This document shows, piece by piece, positions 1-7,993 of a stretch of 64,000 nt of DNA. The notes under the pieces were generated by a model. It was not told the origin of the DNA and did no database searches. It saw only the letters and a program-made list of their open reading frames with translations. Within the stretch, counting starts at the first letter, position 1. Each line of letters begins with the position of its first letter. The DNA comes from Halobacillus dabanensis (GTDB lineage: Bacteria > Bacillota > Bacilli > Bacillales > Halobacillaceae). The translations under genes were made by a program, and so were the position numbers. The stretch lies in assembly GCF_900114165.1 (NCBI RefSeq), contig NZ_FOSB01000009.1, positions 62,001-126,000 on the forward strand, in the 5' to 3' direction.

Positions 1-584
1 AGCCGCTGAAACAATATGATGACTGGCAGGAAATCGGGTTTGTATCACAAAAAGCGAACAGTTTTAATTCAGGTTTTCCAGCAACAGTCATTGAAGTTGT
101 GAAGACAGGGCTCGTCTCAAGGATTGGTGCATTCAAATTTTTCAACAAAAAACATAAAGAAAAAGCCATGGATGCTCTGAAAATTGTAGGAATGGAAGAT
201 TATGCTTATTCAAATATCGGGGAGCTTTCCGGTGGACAGCAACAGCGCGTATTCATTGCACGTGCGCTCGTCAGCGATCCTGGTTTGTTGATTCTAGATG
301 AGCCGACAGTCGGGGTGGATGCAAAACATGTGACAGAGTTTTATGAACTGCTTGCCCGTTTGAATAAGGAGCAAGGCATTACGTTATTGATGGTCACCCA
401 TGACATTGGAACGATTACGGATCACGCGACACATGTGGTGTGTATGAACAAGACGGTCCATTTCCATGGGGCGTCTGAGGAATATAAAGAATTCAGTGAT
501 GAGGACATGAACCAATTGTACGGACATCCCGTTCAACAGCTGACTCACAACCATGACCATCATGAGGTGAACCACTATGATTGA
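1..584 (+). CDS. znuC: Zinc ABC transporter ATP-binding protein, 5'-truncated by the window edge
   Basis: This is the ATPase of a ZnuABC/AdcABC high-affinity zinc importer on the inner face of the membrane. The reading frame is open from base 3, so the N-terminus with Walker A lies outside the window. Visible are the Q-loop region (EIGFVSQKA), the ABC signature LSGGQQQR, Walker B (LLILDEP) and the H-loop (MVTHD). The C-terminus is His-rich (HNHDHHEVNH), which suits a metal transporter. It overlaps znuB by 8 bases, so the two are co-translated. The zinc assignment comes from the znuB and zur neighbours; manganese is the main alternative. Confidence 0.93.
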   Translation, partial: PLKQYDDWQEIGFVSQKANSFNSGFPATVIEVVKTGLVSRIGAFKFFNKKHKEKAMDALKIVGMEDYAYSNIGELSGGQQQRVFIARALVSDPGLLILDEPTVGVDAKHVTEFYELLARLNKEQGITLLMVTHDIGTITDHATHVVCMNKTVHFHGASEEYKEFSDEDMNQLYGHPVQQLTHNHDHHEVNHYD

Positions 585-1431
585 GAGTTTTTTTCAATAT
601 GAATTTCTACAAAATGCCGCAATTACTGGTATTCTAATAGGAATCGTCGCTCCTTTATTAGGGGTATTCATCGTTGTACGTCGATTATCATTGATTGCTG
701 ATGCATTATCTCATATTACTTTAACTGGTATTGCTGCAAGTCTCTTGCTTGAAAAGAGGGTATCGCCTGTTAGTGAATGGAATCCTATTTATATGGGGAT
801 GGTGTTTTCTGTCATTGGTGCCATATTGATCGAGCGATTAAGAAAAGTATATAAGCATTATGAAGAACTTGCTATACCTATCATTCTTTCCGGTGGAATT
901 GGAGTAGGGGTCATCCTAATTTCCCTCGCTGATGGATTTAATACGGATTTATTCAGTTATTTATTCGGTAGTGTGACAGCAGTGAGCAGAGACAGTATGT
1001 GGACAGTATTGATGATTACCACCCTGGTCGTCTTGATTGTTATCCTATTTTATAAAGAATTGTTTGTATTATCTTTTGATGAAGAACACGCTTCTATATC
1101 CGGCGTAAATGGGCGTTGGATTCATCTATTATTTATCGTGATGGTTGCACTTGTTATTGCTTCATCGATGCAGGTGGTGGGTATTTTGCTCGTTTCTGCT
1201 TTGATGACGTTACCAGTCGCTTCTGCTTTAAGGATCGCGAAAAGTTTTAAGCAAACCATTGGTTTGTCCATCGCTTTTGGTGAAACATCCGTGCTTGTCG
1301 GTCTATTTTCTTCTTATCACTTAAGTGTACCGCCTGGCGGGACGATTGTTGTAACAGCGATTTTAATTTTGATTATGTCGATTCTTTACAAAAAAGTACG
1401 AGCTCAGCAATGGATAAAGGGTGAAGCTTAA
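577..1431 (+). CDS. znuB: Zinc ABC transporter permease
   Basis: This 284-residue polytopic protein is of the ABC-3 metal-permease family and forms the membrane channel of the ZnuABC zinc importer. About eight hydrophobic segments are visible. The motifs RRLSLIADALSHITLTGIA near residue 35 and VVGILLVSALMTLPVASA near residue 208 are typical of ZnuB/AdcB. The start overlaps the end of znuC, and the stop shares one base with the start of zur. This gives a tight znuC-znuB-zur operon, with the regulator translated together with the transporter. Confidence 0.93.
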   Translation: MIESFFQYEFLQNAAITGILIGIVAPLLGVFIVVRRLSLIADALSHITLTGIAASLLLEKRVSPVSEWNPIYMGMVFSVIGAILIERLRKVYKHYEELAIPIILSGGIGVGVILISLADGFNTDLFSYLFGSVTAVSRDSMWTVLMITTLVVLIVILFYKELFVLSFDEEHASISGVNGRWIHLLFIVMVALVIASSMQVVGILLVSALMTLPVASALRIAKSFKQTIGLSIAFGETSVLVGLFSSYHLSVPPGGTIVVTAILILIMSILYKKVRAQQWIKGEA

Positions 1432-1841
1432 TGAATGTAGAGACAGCTTTGCAGAAACTGAAAGAAAAAGGCTATAAAAGAACAAAGCAAAGGGAACGAA
1501 TTTTAGAAATATTCGTCAACCAAGATCAATATATTGCTGCGAAGGAAATATTGAAAGAGATTCAAACCGATTTTCCTGGTGTCAGCTATGATACGATCTA
1601 CCGGAATTTATATATGCTTACCGACGTTGACCTTTTAGAAGCAACAGAACTTGGGGGAGAAAAACACTTTCGATTGTGTTGTGATACTCATGGTCATCAT
1701 CACCATTTCATTTGTACAGATTGCGGGAAAACGAAGTCGATTGAGTTTTGTCCGATGGATAGTATTAATGAAAGTTTGAATGGATATGATGTAGAGAATC
1801 ACAAATTCGAAATCTATGGGAAGTGCCCACAATGTCATTAA
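1431..1841 (+). CDS. zur: Fur-family zinc uptake regulator
   Basis: This 136-residue Fur-superfamily repressor has an N-terminal winged helix (KRTKQRERILEIF, then PGVSYDTIYRNLYML). The C-terminal metal-binding domain has an HGHHHHFIC cluster and two CxxC motifs (CTDC, CPQC) that build the structural zinc site. It is assigned to Zur rather than Fur or PerR because it is fused into the znuCB operon and a Zur-like box controls znuA just downstream. It is expected to repress znu genes when zinc is plentiful. Length and motifs are normal for the family. Confidence 0.9.
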   Translation: MNVETALQKLKEKGYKRTKQRERILEIFVNQDQYIAAKEILKEIQTDFPGVSYDTIYRNLYMLTDVDLLEATELGGEKHFRLCCDTHGHHHHFICTDCGKTKSIEFCPMDSINESLNGYDVENHKFEIYGKCPQCH

Positions 1842-1895
1842 TAATAATAGCCTGCGTTGTATAGGCGCAGGTTATTGTTATGTCAGAATCAAAAA

Positions 1896-1937
1896 GTAAT
1901 CGTTACTGTTTACAAAAAGTAATCATTACGATATAAT
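1896..1937 (+). promoter_or_regulatory. Zur-type operator and sigma-A promoter of znuA
   Basis: A -35 element TTTACA (1909-1914) and a -10 TATAAT (1932-1937) are separated by 17 bp. The palindrome GTAATCATTAC (1919-1929) lies between them. A second, imperfect copy, GTAATCGTTAC (1896-1906), sits just upstream. These match the core of Bacillus Zur boxes, and bound Zur would block RNA polymerase. The promoter also rules out the ATG at 1941 as the znuA start, because transcription should begin near 1944. Confidence 0.8.
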
Positions 1938-1967
1938 CTGATGAGTGTCATGATGAGGAGGTTCGTA

Positions 1968-3038
1968 ATGAGAAAACTAGCAATCTTATTTTTACTTATT
2001 CTTATAACCTTGTTCACCGCGGCTTGTGGAAATGAAGAGACGTCTGGTGAAGAAGAAATAGAAAACAACAATACAGACAAGAAACCACTTACTATATATA
2101 CAACGGTTTATCCTCTGCAGTTTTTTGCGGAAAAAATCGGCGGGGCCACGGTAGAAGTCCAATCCATACTTCCGCCAGGGTCTGATGCCCACACCTACGA
2201 GCCGACAACAAAAGAAATGGTCAAAATGGCTGAAGCCGATTTGTTCATCTACAATGGAGCAGGTTTGGAAAGTTATGCTGAAAAAATCTCTGAATCTATC
2301 GAACCTGAAGGTGTAACCATCCTTGAAGCTGCATCAACCATTGATTTGAAAGAACACGTCCATAATCATGAGGGGGAAGGTGAGCAAACTCATGAGGAAG
2401 AGACGCATGAAGGAGATGCACATGCTCATGAGGAAGAGACGCATGAAGAAGATGCACATGCTCATGAGGAGGACTCACATGAAGAAGATGCACATGCCGG
2501 CCATAACCATGGGGAACAGGATCCACATGTATGGTTAGACCCTATTCGTGCATCACAGTTGGCTGAACACATTAAGGACCAGTTGGTGGAACTGAATCCT
2601 GGAAAAGAGAATGTTTATAAAGAAAACTTCCAAGAGTTAGAGAGTAAACTGAAAGAATTAGATCAGTCCTTTCATGAACGAGTAGAAACAAAGGCGAAAA
2701 GTAAAATTATCGTTTCTCATGCGGGGTATGGTTATTGGGAAGAAGCGTATGCTATTGAGCAAATTGCCGTATCAGGTTTAAGCCCGACTAATGAACCGTC
2801 CCAAAAAGATTTAGAAGACATCATCCAAACGGCTGAAGAGCATGACTTAAAATATGTCATTTTTGAGCAGAATATCACTCCGAAAGTGGCTGAAGTCATT
2901 CAGAAGGAAATCGGTGCGGAACCTCTTCGCTTTCATAACCTGTCCGTTCTAACAGAATCTGACGTTGAAAATGAGGAAGATTACTTTTCTCTAATGAAAC
3001 AAAACTTGGATGCGTTAACTCAAGCATTAGCCGAGTAA
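1968..3038 (+). CDS. znuA: Zinc-binding lipoprotein of the ZnuABC importer
   Basis: This 356-residue substrate-binding protein captures Zn2+ outside the membrane and delivers it to ZnuB. The ATG at 1968 was chosen over 1941 because a GAGGAGG ribosome site sits 6 bases before it and the protein then begins with a clean lipoprotein signal (lipobox TAAC, about residues 17-20). Metal ligands are expected at the His of GSDAHTYEP, at HVWLDP and in the C-terminal half. A His/Glu/Asp-rich loop between about residues 130 and 185 consists of near-identical 12-residue repeats. It is transcribed alone from a Zur-box promoter and ends at a strong terminator. Confidence 0.93.
   Translation: MRKLAILFLLILITLFTAACGNEETSGEEEIENNNTDKKPLTIYTTVYPLQFFAEKIGGATVEVQSILPPGSDAHTYEPTTKEMVKMAEADLFIYNGAGLESYAEKISESIEPEGVTILEAASTIDLKEHVHNHEGEGEQTHEEETHEGDAHAHEEETHEEDAHAHEEDSHEEDAHAGHNHGEQDPHVWLDPIRASQLAEHIKDQLVELNPGKENVYKENFQELESKLKELDQSFHERVETKAKSKIIVSHAGYGYWEEAYAIEQIAVSGLSPTNEPSQKDLEDIIQTAEEHDLKYVIFEQNITPKVAEVIQKEIGAEPLRFHNLSVLTESDVENEEDYFSLMKQNLDALTQALAE
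2391..2498 (+). repeat. Three 36-bp tandem repeats in the znuA His-rich loop
   Basis: Three consecutive 36-bp units (2391-2426, 2427-2462, 2463-2498) encode 12-residue blocks of the form HEEETHEEDAHA. Units 1 and 2 differ by about one base; unit 3 is slightly more diverged. The near-identity at DNA level points to recent slippage or duplication. Copy number may vary between strains. Confidence 0.9.
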
Positions 3039-3070
3039 AAAAGAGGCTATGCCTCCACCCTTCCCTCAAA

Positions 3071-3114
3071 AAAAGAGTGAAATCAGATTTTATTAATCGT
3101 GATTTCACTCTTTT
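3071..3114. terminator. Bidirectional terminator between znuA and the MFS gene
   Basis: A 15-bp perfect stem (AAAAGAGTGAAATCA at 3071-3085 with its complement at 3100-3114) is flanked by A and T tracts. It can therefore stop both znuA and the convergent MFS gene. Confidence 0.9.
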
Positions 3115-3216
3115 TTTCTGTACGTTGATGGTCCGATATTAATTTTAGATTTTGTTCTTTAAATAAAAAAGAAAGGAAGAATGCAAAGATGGGTATATAG
3201 CCTGGGCACCTTCATT

Positions 3217-4377
3217 CTATTCCGTGAGTAGGGGGTCATTTTTATAAGCCGTAGCTATGAATACAATAATCAATAATGCAACAATCACATAAAAGAAAGA
3301 TAAACCTGGCCATAGATCAAGGAAGAAGCCCGATAAAAAGGGTCCGAGAATACTTCCGATACTGAATGCCATTCCACATAAAATGTTGCCAGCAGGCAAA
3401 AGCTCCTTTGGTAACAAGTCCGTCATGAAGGATATTCCTAACGAGAACAGGGAGCCGACGAATAAGCCACCAAGAGCAAATGTGGCAAATAAAGCAATGA
3501 CGGAATCCTCTAAAAGAGCGGCTGCGACAAATGCCACTGTTCCCCCTGACACCACCGTCATGATGACTTTCTTTCTACCGATTTTATCACTTAATGTACC
3601 GAGTGGGATTTGCGAAAAGAGACTGGCAGCAGCAAAGCAGGGAATGATTAAAGAAAGGATATTGACCTCATGGCCGATCCTCATACCATATACTGGGAAA
3701 ATTCCGTGTAACGTCGCTTCTAGGAATCCATAAGCAAGAGGAGGAAGGAATGCAACCCATGCGAGTCGAATTGCCTTTAAAAACCTTTTCATTGAACTTG
3801 TTCCATAAGCTGTGGTATGGTCTCTCTCAGGTGTTTCGTTCCTTACCCTAAACATTAGAAGCCAAACGATCATACTTAAAAGTGATGAAATCAAGAAGGG
3901 CACCGCGATGCCGAATGTAAGCAAGTTAGTCATCAGTGGCCCAAGCGTAAAACCTAAGCTGAAAAATAACCCATAATAAGCAATACTGCGACCCCGGTTG
4001 TTTCTATCAGCTGTAGCGGTAATCCATGTTTGGGTACCAAAGTGGAGGATTTGATCACCAATCCCGATGGTTACCCTTAAGATGAACCAAAACCATAGCG
4101 CCTGCCAAAAAGGGAATAGGGCTAAGGAAAGGACGACTAAAGCTCCCCCGATCATAATTACCGGTTTATACCCGAGGCGTTGCAACGGTTTTTCCATGAA
4201 AGGCGAAGATAGTAGAATCCCTATGTAGAGCCCTGTAGCATGTAAACCGTTGATGGACGATGAAATGCCGTTCTGTTCTAGGATAACCGCAATTAAAGGA
4301 AGCAACATTCCCTGTGAAAATCCTGAAATGGTCACGAGACCAATCAGGATCCAAAATCTTGTTCGTGCTGAAACCAT
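3217..4377 (-). CDS. Major facilitator superfamily efflux transporter
   Basis: This 386-residue protein has about 12 hydrophobic segments. The MFS motif between segments 8 and 9 is intact (PLGTLSDKIGRKKVI), and the corresponding N-terminal region is weaker (EKPLQRLGYKP). Length and layout fit a drug- or metabolite:H+ antiporter; a relation to B. subtilis YfkF is possible because yfkD lies 1.5 kb away. The substrate cannot be read from sequence. An AAGGAGG ribosome site precedes the ATG. The promoter overlaps a perfect 23-bp palindrome, so expression is probably under a dedicated repressor that is not encoded next to it. Confidence 0.85.
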   Translation of the reverse strand: MVSARTRFWILIGLVTISGFSQGMLLPLIAVILEQNGISSSINGLHATGLYIGILLSSPFMEKPLQRLGYKPVIMIGGALVVLSLALFPFWQALWFWFILRVTIGIGDQILHFGTQTWITATADRNNRGRSIAYYGLFFSLGFTLGPLMTNLLTFGIAVPFLISSLLSMIVWLLMFRVRNETPERDHTTAYGTSSMKRFLKAIRLAWVAFLPPLAYGFLEATLHGIFPVYGMRIGHEVNILSLIIPCFAAASLFSQIPLGTLSDKIGRKKVIMTVVSGGTVAFVAAALLEDSVIALFATFALGGLFVGSLFSLGISFMTDLLPKELLPAGNILCGMAFSIGSILGPFLSGFFLDLWPGLSFFYVIVALLIIVFIATAYKNDPLLTE

Positions 4378-4399
4378 AGAATGACCTCCTTTCTACCAT

Positions 4400-4437
4400 A
4401 CTTTCTTATAGTATAAGAAAGTTATAGCAGGGGACAA
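4400..4437 (-). promoter_or_regulatory. Promoter and 23-bp palindromic operator of the MFS gene
   Basis: On the minus strand, TTGTCC (4437-4432) and TATACT (4415-4410) are 16 bp apart. The -10 element lies inside a perfect palindrome, ACTTTCTTATA-G-TATAAGAAAGT (4400-4422). An 11-bp-arm palindrome over a -10 box is a typical site for a dimeric repressor of the MarR, TetR or PadR type. The cognate regulator is unknown. Confidence 0.7.
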
Positions 4438-4528
4438 GTTTTTCTGTCTGAGAATCGGGGGTTATTTCCCTGGTAGAAAAGGTTATTATATAAGTAAAGG
4501 GATAGCAAACCGTCGAAGGAGTGAATGA

Positions 4529-4924
4529 ATGATGGATTTTTATTTGAAAGATAATGGGGTTCGTACATCGTTTGATTATGGACAATTGAACATTTCCGGA
4601 GACGAAACACTTGGTTTTCGCCCCTATCAGTTAATGGTCGCTTCCATCGCTGGTTGCAGTATTGGAGTATTCCGCAAGATTCTTGATAAGCAACGAGTGG
4701 ATTATGAGGATATCAAGGTAACGGCTGAAGTAGAGAGAAACCCTGATGAAGCGAATCGTATTGAGAAAGTCCAGCTTCATTATGTGATCAAAGGGTATCA
4801 TCTGAATCAGGATAAGCTATTAAAGAATTTAGATGTTTCTCGCAATAACTGCAGTATGGTTCAATCCGTCCAAAATAGTATTAAAGTGGAAGAGACACTG
4901 GAGTGCATTCAGCTCAGCAAGTAA
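4529..4924 (+). CDS. OsmC/Ohr-family protein
   Basis: This 131-residue protein resembles the OsmC superfamily, whose members reduce peroxides with two cysteines. The two expected cysteines are present in AGCSIG (about residue 41) and NNCSMVQS (about residue 108). Spacing and the pattern PYQLMVASIAGC fit the YhfA/SACOL1771-like branch more than classical Ohr. AAGGAGTG precedes the start; ATG at 4529 and ATG at 4532 are both possible. It is divergent from the MFS gene and followed by its own terminator. The true substrate is unknown. Confidence 0.82.
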   Translation: MMDFYLKDNGVRTSFDYGQLNISGDETLGFRPYQLMVASIAGCSIGVFRKILDKQRVDYEDIKVTAEVERNPDEANRIEKVQLHYVIKGYHLNQDKLLKNLDVSRNNCSMVQSVQNSIKVEETLECIQLSK

Positions 4925-4933
4925 ACTAAAAAG

Positions 4934-4966
4934 AGCCTTATCCAACCTTCGGATAAGGCTTTTTTT
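4934..4966 (+). terminator. Terminator of the OsmC-like gene
   Basis: AGCCTTATCC (4934-4943) pairs perfectly with GGATAAGGCT (4951-4960) and is followed by a T tract. Confidence 0.92.
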
Positions 4967-4978
4967 GTGTCATTAAAC

Positions 4979-5168
4979 CTCCCTATTCTTGAAGACCCAG
5001 TGTCGAGATGTTTTCGGGGTTCGTTGCCTTGTTGGGCGTCAGGGGTGGTTGGGAAGCTACTTTTACTTATGAAGCGAGTGTCTGGGCGACGGAGCTGGAC
5101 GAGTCATTCCCCGCAGCCCCATCCACTTACACAAAAGTCTCGGAAGCGAGTCTTCAAGAATACTGCCA
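4979..5168. repeat. Dispersed intergenic repeat, copy A
   Basis: This roughly 190-bp non-coding element begins with CTCCCTATTCTTGAAGAC and ends with GAGTCTTCAAGAATACTGCC. The ends are imperfect inverted repeats of about 25 bp. Similar ends occur near 17.1, 17.75, 34.5, 41.9, 48.1 and 48.5 kb. It encodes no transposase and fills most of the gap between 4925 and 5266. An 87-codon open frame across it has no ribosome site and is not called. Confidence 0.75.
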
Positions 5169-5266
5169 TTTTGTTTAATTACCGTAGTATAATGAGAAGA
5201 GTGCTGTTGGATAAATTGATTTATTATTGAAAAGGGTTTCTTATCAGAAAAGAGAAGAGGGATAGG

Positions 5267-5878
5267 ATGAAAAATATTAGTATCAAAGCATTCTTTTATA
5301 TTACAGGATTGGTGATTATTTCTCTTGGAATCACCCTGACGATTAAATCGGATCTCGGCGCTGGTGCATGGGACGCTGTGAATGTCGGACTTACTGAGAC
5401 GGTGGGACTTACCGTAGGTACATGGGTGATGATCATTGGAGCTACACTTATTTTAACGAATGCACTGATTGCAAGAGAAAAACCGGATTTATTTGCCGTC
5501 ATTACAATCCTTGTCATCGGCCAATTCATTGACTTCTGGATGCTTACTATTTTTGATTCGTTTGGGGTTGACCAATTTTTGCTTCAATTTACTGTTCTGA
5601 TCGGTGGCATTGCCATTATTGCTGTAGGTGTATCATTATATTTGCAACCTAAATTCTCCTTGAACCCGGTTGATGGTTTTATGGTTGCGTTACAAAAGCG
5701 TTTCGGCTTCAATTTAACGACAGCGAAAACTTTGACAGAGGCCTTCGCACTTATTCTTGCTTTGGTCTTAGGTGGTCCTATAGGAATTGGTACTTTAATT
5801 ATTTTGGTTTTAATCGGCCCTTTCATCCAGTTTTTTGATGGAAAAGCGAACCGTGTGATGAATAAGATGCTCTCTTAA
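5267..5878 (+). CDS. YczE/YyaS-type integral membrane protein
   Basis: This 203-residue membrane protein has about five hydrophobic helices. The motif SDLGAGAWDAVNVGL near residue 27 is typical of the YczE/YyaS family, which is distantly related to YitT proteins. In other bacilli YczE affects antibiotic production, but no general biochemical role is established. An AGAAGAGGGAT ribosome site lies before the ATG. It appears monocistronic between repeat copy A and yfkD. Confidence 0.8.
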   Translation: MKNISIKAFFYITGLVIISLGITLTIKSDLGAGAWDAVNVGLTETVGLTVGTWVMIIGATLILTNALIAREKPDLFAVITILVIGQFIDFWMLTIFDSFGVDQFLLQFTVLIGGIAIIAVGVSLYLQPKFSLNPVDGFMVALQKRFGFNLTTAKTLTEAFALILALVLGGPIGIGTLIILVLIGPFIQFFDGKANRVMNKMLS

Positions 5879-5939
5879 TTCCATGTATAGTCTGGGCCAT
5901 TTTTCACAAGATATAAAAAAATGAAAGGTGGCCTATGAT

Positions 5940-6734
5940 GTGAAAAGAAAATGGTTAGGACTGATCATATTTATCGGGATTATTATGTTAGTAAGCGCTG
6001 GTTCCATTTCTGCTGAAAATAAGAAAACGGAAAAAGAAAGCGCGATTCCGAATCATGTGTTAAATATATCGAAAGACAATACGTATCCAAATTCAACGGA
6101 TGACCAAGAACTTTTGGAAGCAGAGGAAATCACACAAGAATTGATGGAAAATACGGATATCCGTGTTACCAATCCTCAATTGATCGAGATGTTAAATGAA
6201 ACTTCATTGAAGCCTTCTCCATTTGCCATTGGGTACCGGGGAGAGATTTTCTTAGGGCGATGGCCTCTTGCTTATGAATCTAAAGAAACGAATATTAACT
6301 GGGAATATCAGGAGATTAACACGAATGAATTGAGTAATCATGGGGGCAAGCAGACAGAAAAGCTAAGCTACGTGCAGAAAGAGGAGAAACAAATCAAAGG
6401 TGGTTTAACGTCAAGAATCAGTCACAGTGACCAAATGATGAAGCTTATTTTGTTAGAGGCACAAAAGAATACGAAACTTCCCTTATCTTTTAACACGGTC
6501 ATTGGCAAAGGAACGAAGCAGAATAACACATATGGCGTTCCAACAAATAAAGTAGGAATCCTTCATGCTTACGCCCCTGCCGTTAATGAAAAAGGGGAAG
6601 TTACATTTGGGGATGTCTATATCCAACTAAAAGGTTCTAAAAAAACATTGAATGTCAAAAATGTTACGAGACAAGGAATTGGAGCATGGATTCCAATCCA
6701 AGATCATGTTAGTTTTTCATTTGAAGTGAAGTAA
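5940..6734 (+). CDS. yfkD: YfkD-family secreted or membrane-anchored protein
   Basis: This 264-residue protein of unknown function is conserved in Bacillaceae. Recognisable family stretches are NHVLNISKDNTYPN, ASP/PSPFAIGYRGEIFLGRWPL and APAVNEKGEVTFGDVY. The GTG at 5940 was chosen because AAAGGTGG lies 8 bases upstream and the product then starts with a signal sequence (KRKWLGLIIFIGIIMLVSAGS). An in-frame GTG at 5928 falls within the ribosome site. Its 3' end overlaps the convergent mscS-like gene by 31 bases. Confidence 0.85.
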   Translation: MKRKWLGLIIFIGIIMLVSAGSISAENKKTEKESAIPNHVLNISKDNTYPNSTDDQELLEAEEITQELMENTDIRVTNPQLIEMLNETSLKPSPFAIGYRGEIFLGRWPLAYESKETNINWEYQEINTNELSNHGGKQTEKLSYVQKEEKQIKGGLTSRISHSDQMMKLILLEAQKNTKLPLSFNTVIGKGTKQNNTYGVPTNKVGILHAYAPAVNEKGEVTFGDVYIQLKGSKKTLNVKNVTRQGIGAWIPIQDHVSFSFEVK

Positions 6735-7588
6735 TCCTTGTTGTCACGACTGTTGAATGAGTTCATTTCTACGCGCTGCTCTGCCATGGAGATGTTGTTT
6801 TCAAACAACACTTCAGCAAGAATCAGGCGCGTTTTTTTTGCCGCTGCCCAGTAAACGAGATCTTCCACCAGACCAATAACGGTGAATTCATAACCACGAT
6901 GTGCCTGGTTCAAAGAGGACATGCCATACACTTGAAAGGGTTCCATAGGTTTATCTGTTAAATCCTTCTTCAAGTACCCTTGCATTTCGTCATTCAATCG
7001 TTTACAAGCTTCTTCTAGGACCTCCCAGGTAACTTTCGGGTTTTGCGAAAAGCTAGTCGTCACTTTTTCAATGACACGCATATGGTCAATGTTGTAATTC
7101 TCTATTGTATTGATTTGTCCGTTGCTTATTGTTAATAATTTCCCACTCCATTGTCGAATTTTCAAAAAGCGAAGGCCGATGTCTTCTACCGTTCCATGGA
7201 ATGTATTATTTAATGTAATGAAGTCCCCTTTGTGGAGTTGTTTTTCATATAAGAGGAAAAGTCCGGCAAAAAAATCCCGAATCAGACTTTGAGCTCCAAA
7301 ACCGACGATCACTCCGATGACGCCTGCCCCAGCTAGTAAATTACCGATCTCTACGAATTCATTGAGGGCGATTAAAATAAAGCCGATCACTGCTGTATAA
7401 CTAATTATTGAGTTTAACATCGATTCTAGTGTCTTTTCCTTCCGCTCTTCGATAAAATCCGTTTTCATAAAAAAAGAATGGATAATTTTTCGGAAAAAAA
7501 GTACAGAGACGAATAGGATGGATGCAATGATCACTAATTTCAATATCGTTTGGTCATCTATATAATCAGTGAATTCTTTTATTGTCAT
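6704..7588 (-). CDS. MscS-family mechanosensitive ion channel
   Basis: This 294-residue protein has three N-terminal transmembrane segments. The MscS pore helix is visible (GAGVIGVIVGFGAQSLIRDF, about residues 88-107), followed by a beta domain (GDFITLNNTFHGTVEDIGLR) and a C-terminal cytoplasmic part. Such channels release solutes on hypo-osmotic shock. It is of the short YkuT-like type. The ATG at 7588 follows GAGGAGGC by 8 bases and is preferred to the upstream ATG at 7606. The gene converges with yfkD, and the two 3' ends overlap. Confidence 0.88.
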   Translation of the reverse strand: MTIKEFTDYIDDQTILKLVIIASILFVSVLFFRKIIHSFFMKTDFIEERKEKTLESMLNSIISYTAVIGFILIALNEFVEIGNLLAGAGVIGVIVGFGAQSLIRDFFAGLFLLYEKQLHKGDFITLNNTFHGTVEDIGLRFLKIRQWSGKLLTISNGQINTIENYNIDHMRVIEKVTTSFSQNPKVTWEVLEEACKRLNDEMQGYLKKDLTDKPMEPFQVYGMSSLNQAHRGYEFTVIGLVEDLVYWAAAKKTRLILAEVLFENNISMAEQRVEMNSFNSRDNKDYFTSNEKLT

Positions 7589-7731
7589 AAGCACTAGCCT
7601 CCTCACTTAACTATGGGAGCATTATAGCATGTTTTCAATATTGTTTTCTCCTTCGTAGACAGGAGGCAACACATGTACTAAGATTAACAGGGTTGAAACC
7701 ATGGATGAAATCATAAGGGGGTTGAATAACG

Positions 7732-7881
7732 ATGTCACAGCAACAACGAATGGAAGATCTTAAATTACGTCTCGCTGAAGTGATGGGGCGAATTGAGAAA
7801 TTGGATCCACAAGAAACCTCTGTCGAAGATATCGACCGTTTGATCTCTATGTTGGAAGAGTTAGAGCGTAATATGAAATAA
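7732..7881 (+). CDS. Small SE1561-family protein
   Basis: This 49-residue hydrophilic, helical, acidic protein contains LDPQETSVEDIDRLISMLEELE, which resembles the small Firmicutes family annotated SE1561. Its function is unknown. The ATG at 7732 is preceded by an AGGGGGTT ribosome site. It lies between the mscS-like gene and the antiporter. It is called on coding pattern and family resemblance, both moderate. Confidence 0.65.
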   Translation: MSQQQRMEDLKLRLAEVMGRIEKLDPQETSVEDIDRLISMLEELERNMK

Positions 7882-7993
7882 GTTTTTTTATTCAGAATTG
7901 ACTCTCTTGTTCTGGGAGGGTTGATTTTTTTTCATTTGTGCTTTATCATGGTAAATCGCTAATGCATGAAAATGAGGGAGAGGAGAATGTTCT

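Noticed and set aside
4967-5230. 87-codon open frame on the plus strand
   Set aside because: It lies entirely in dispersed repeat copy A, has no ribosome site, and its composition is not protein-like.
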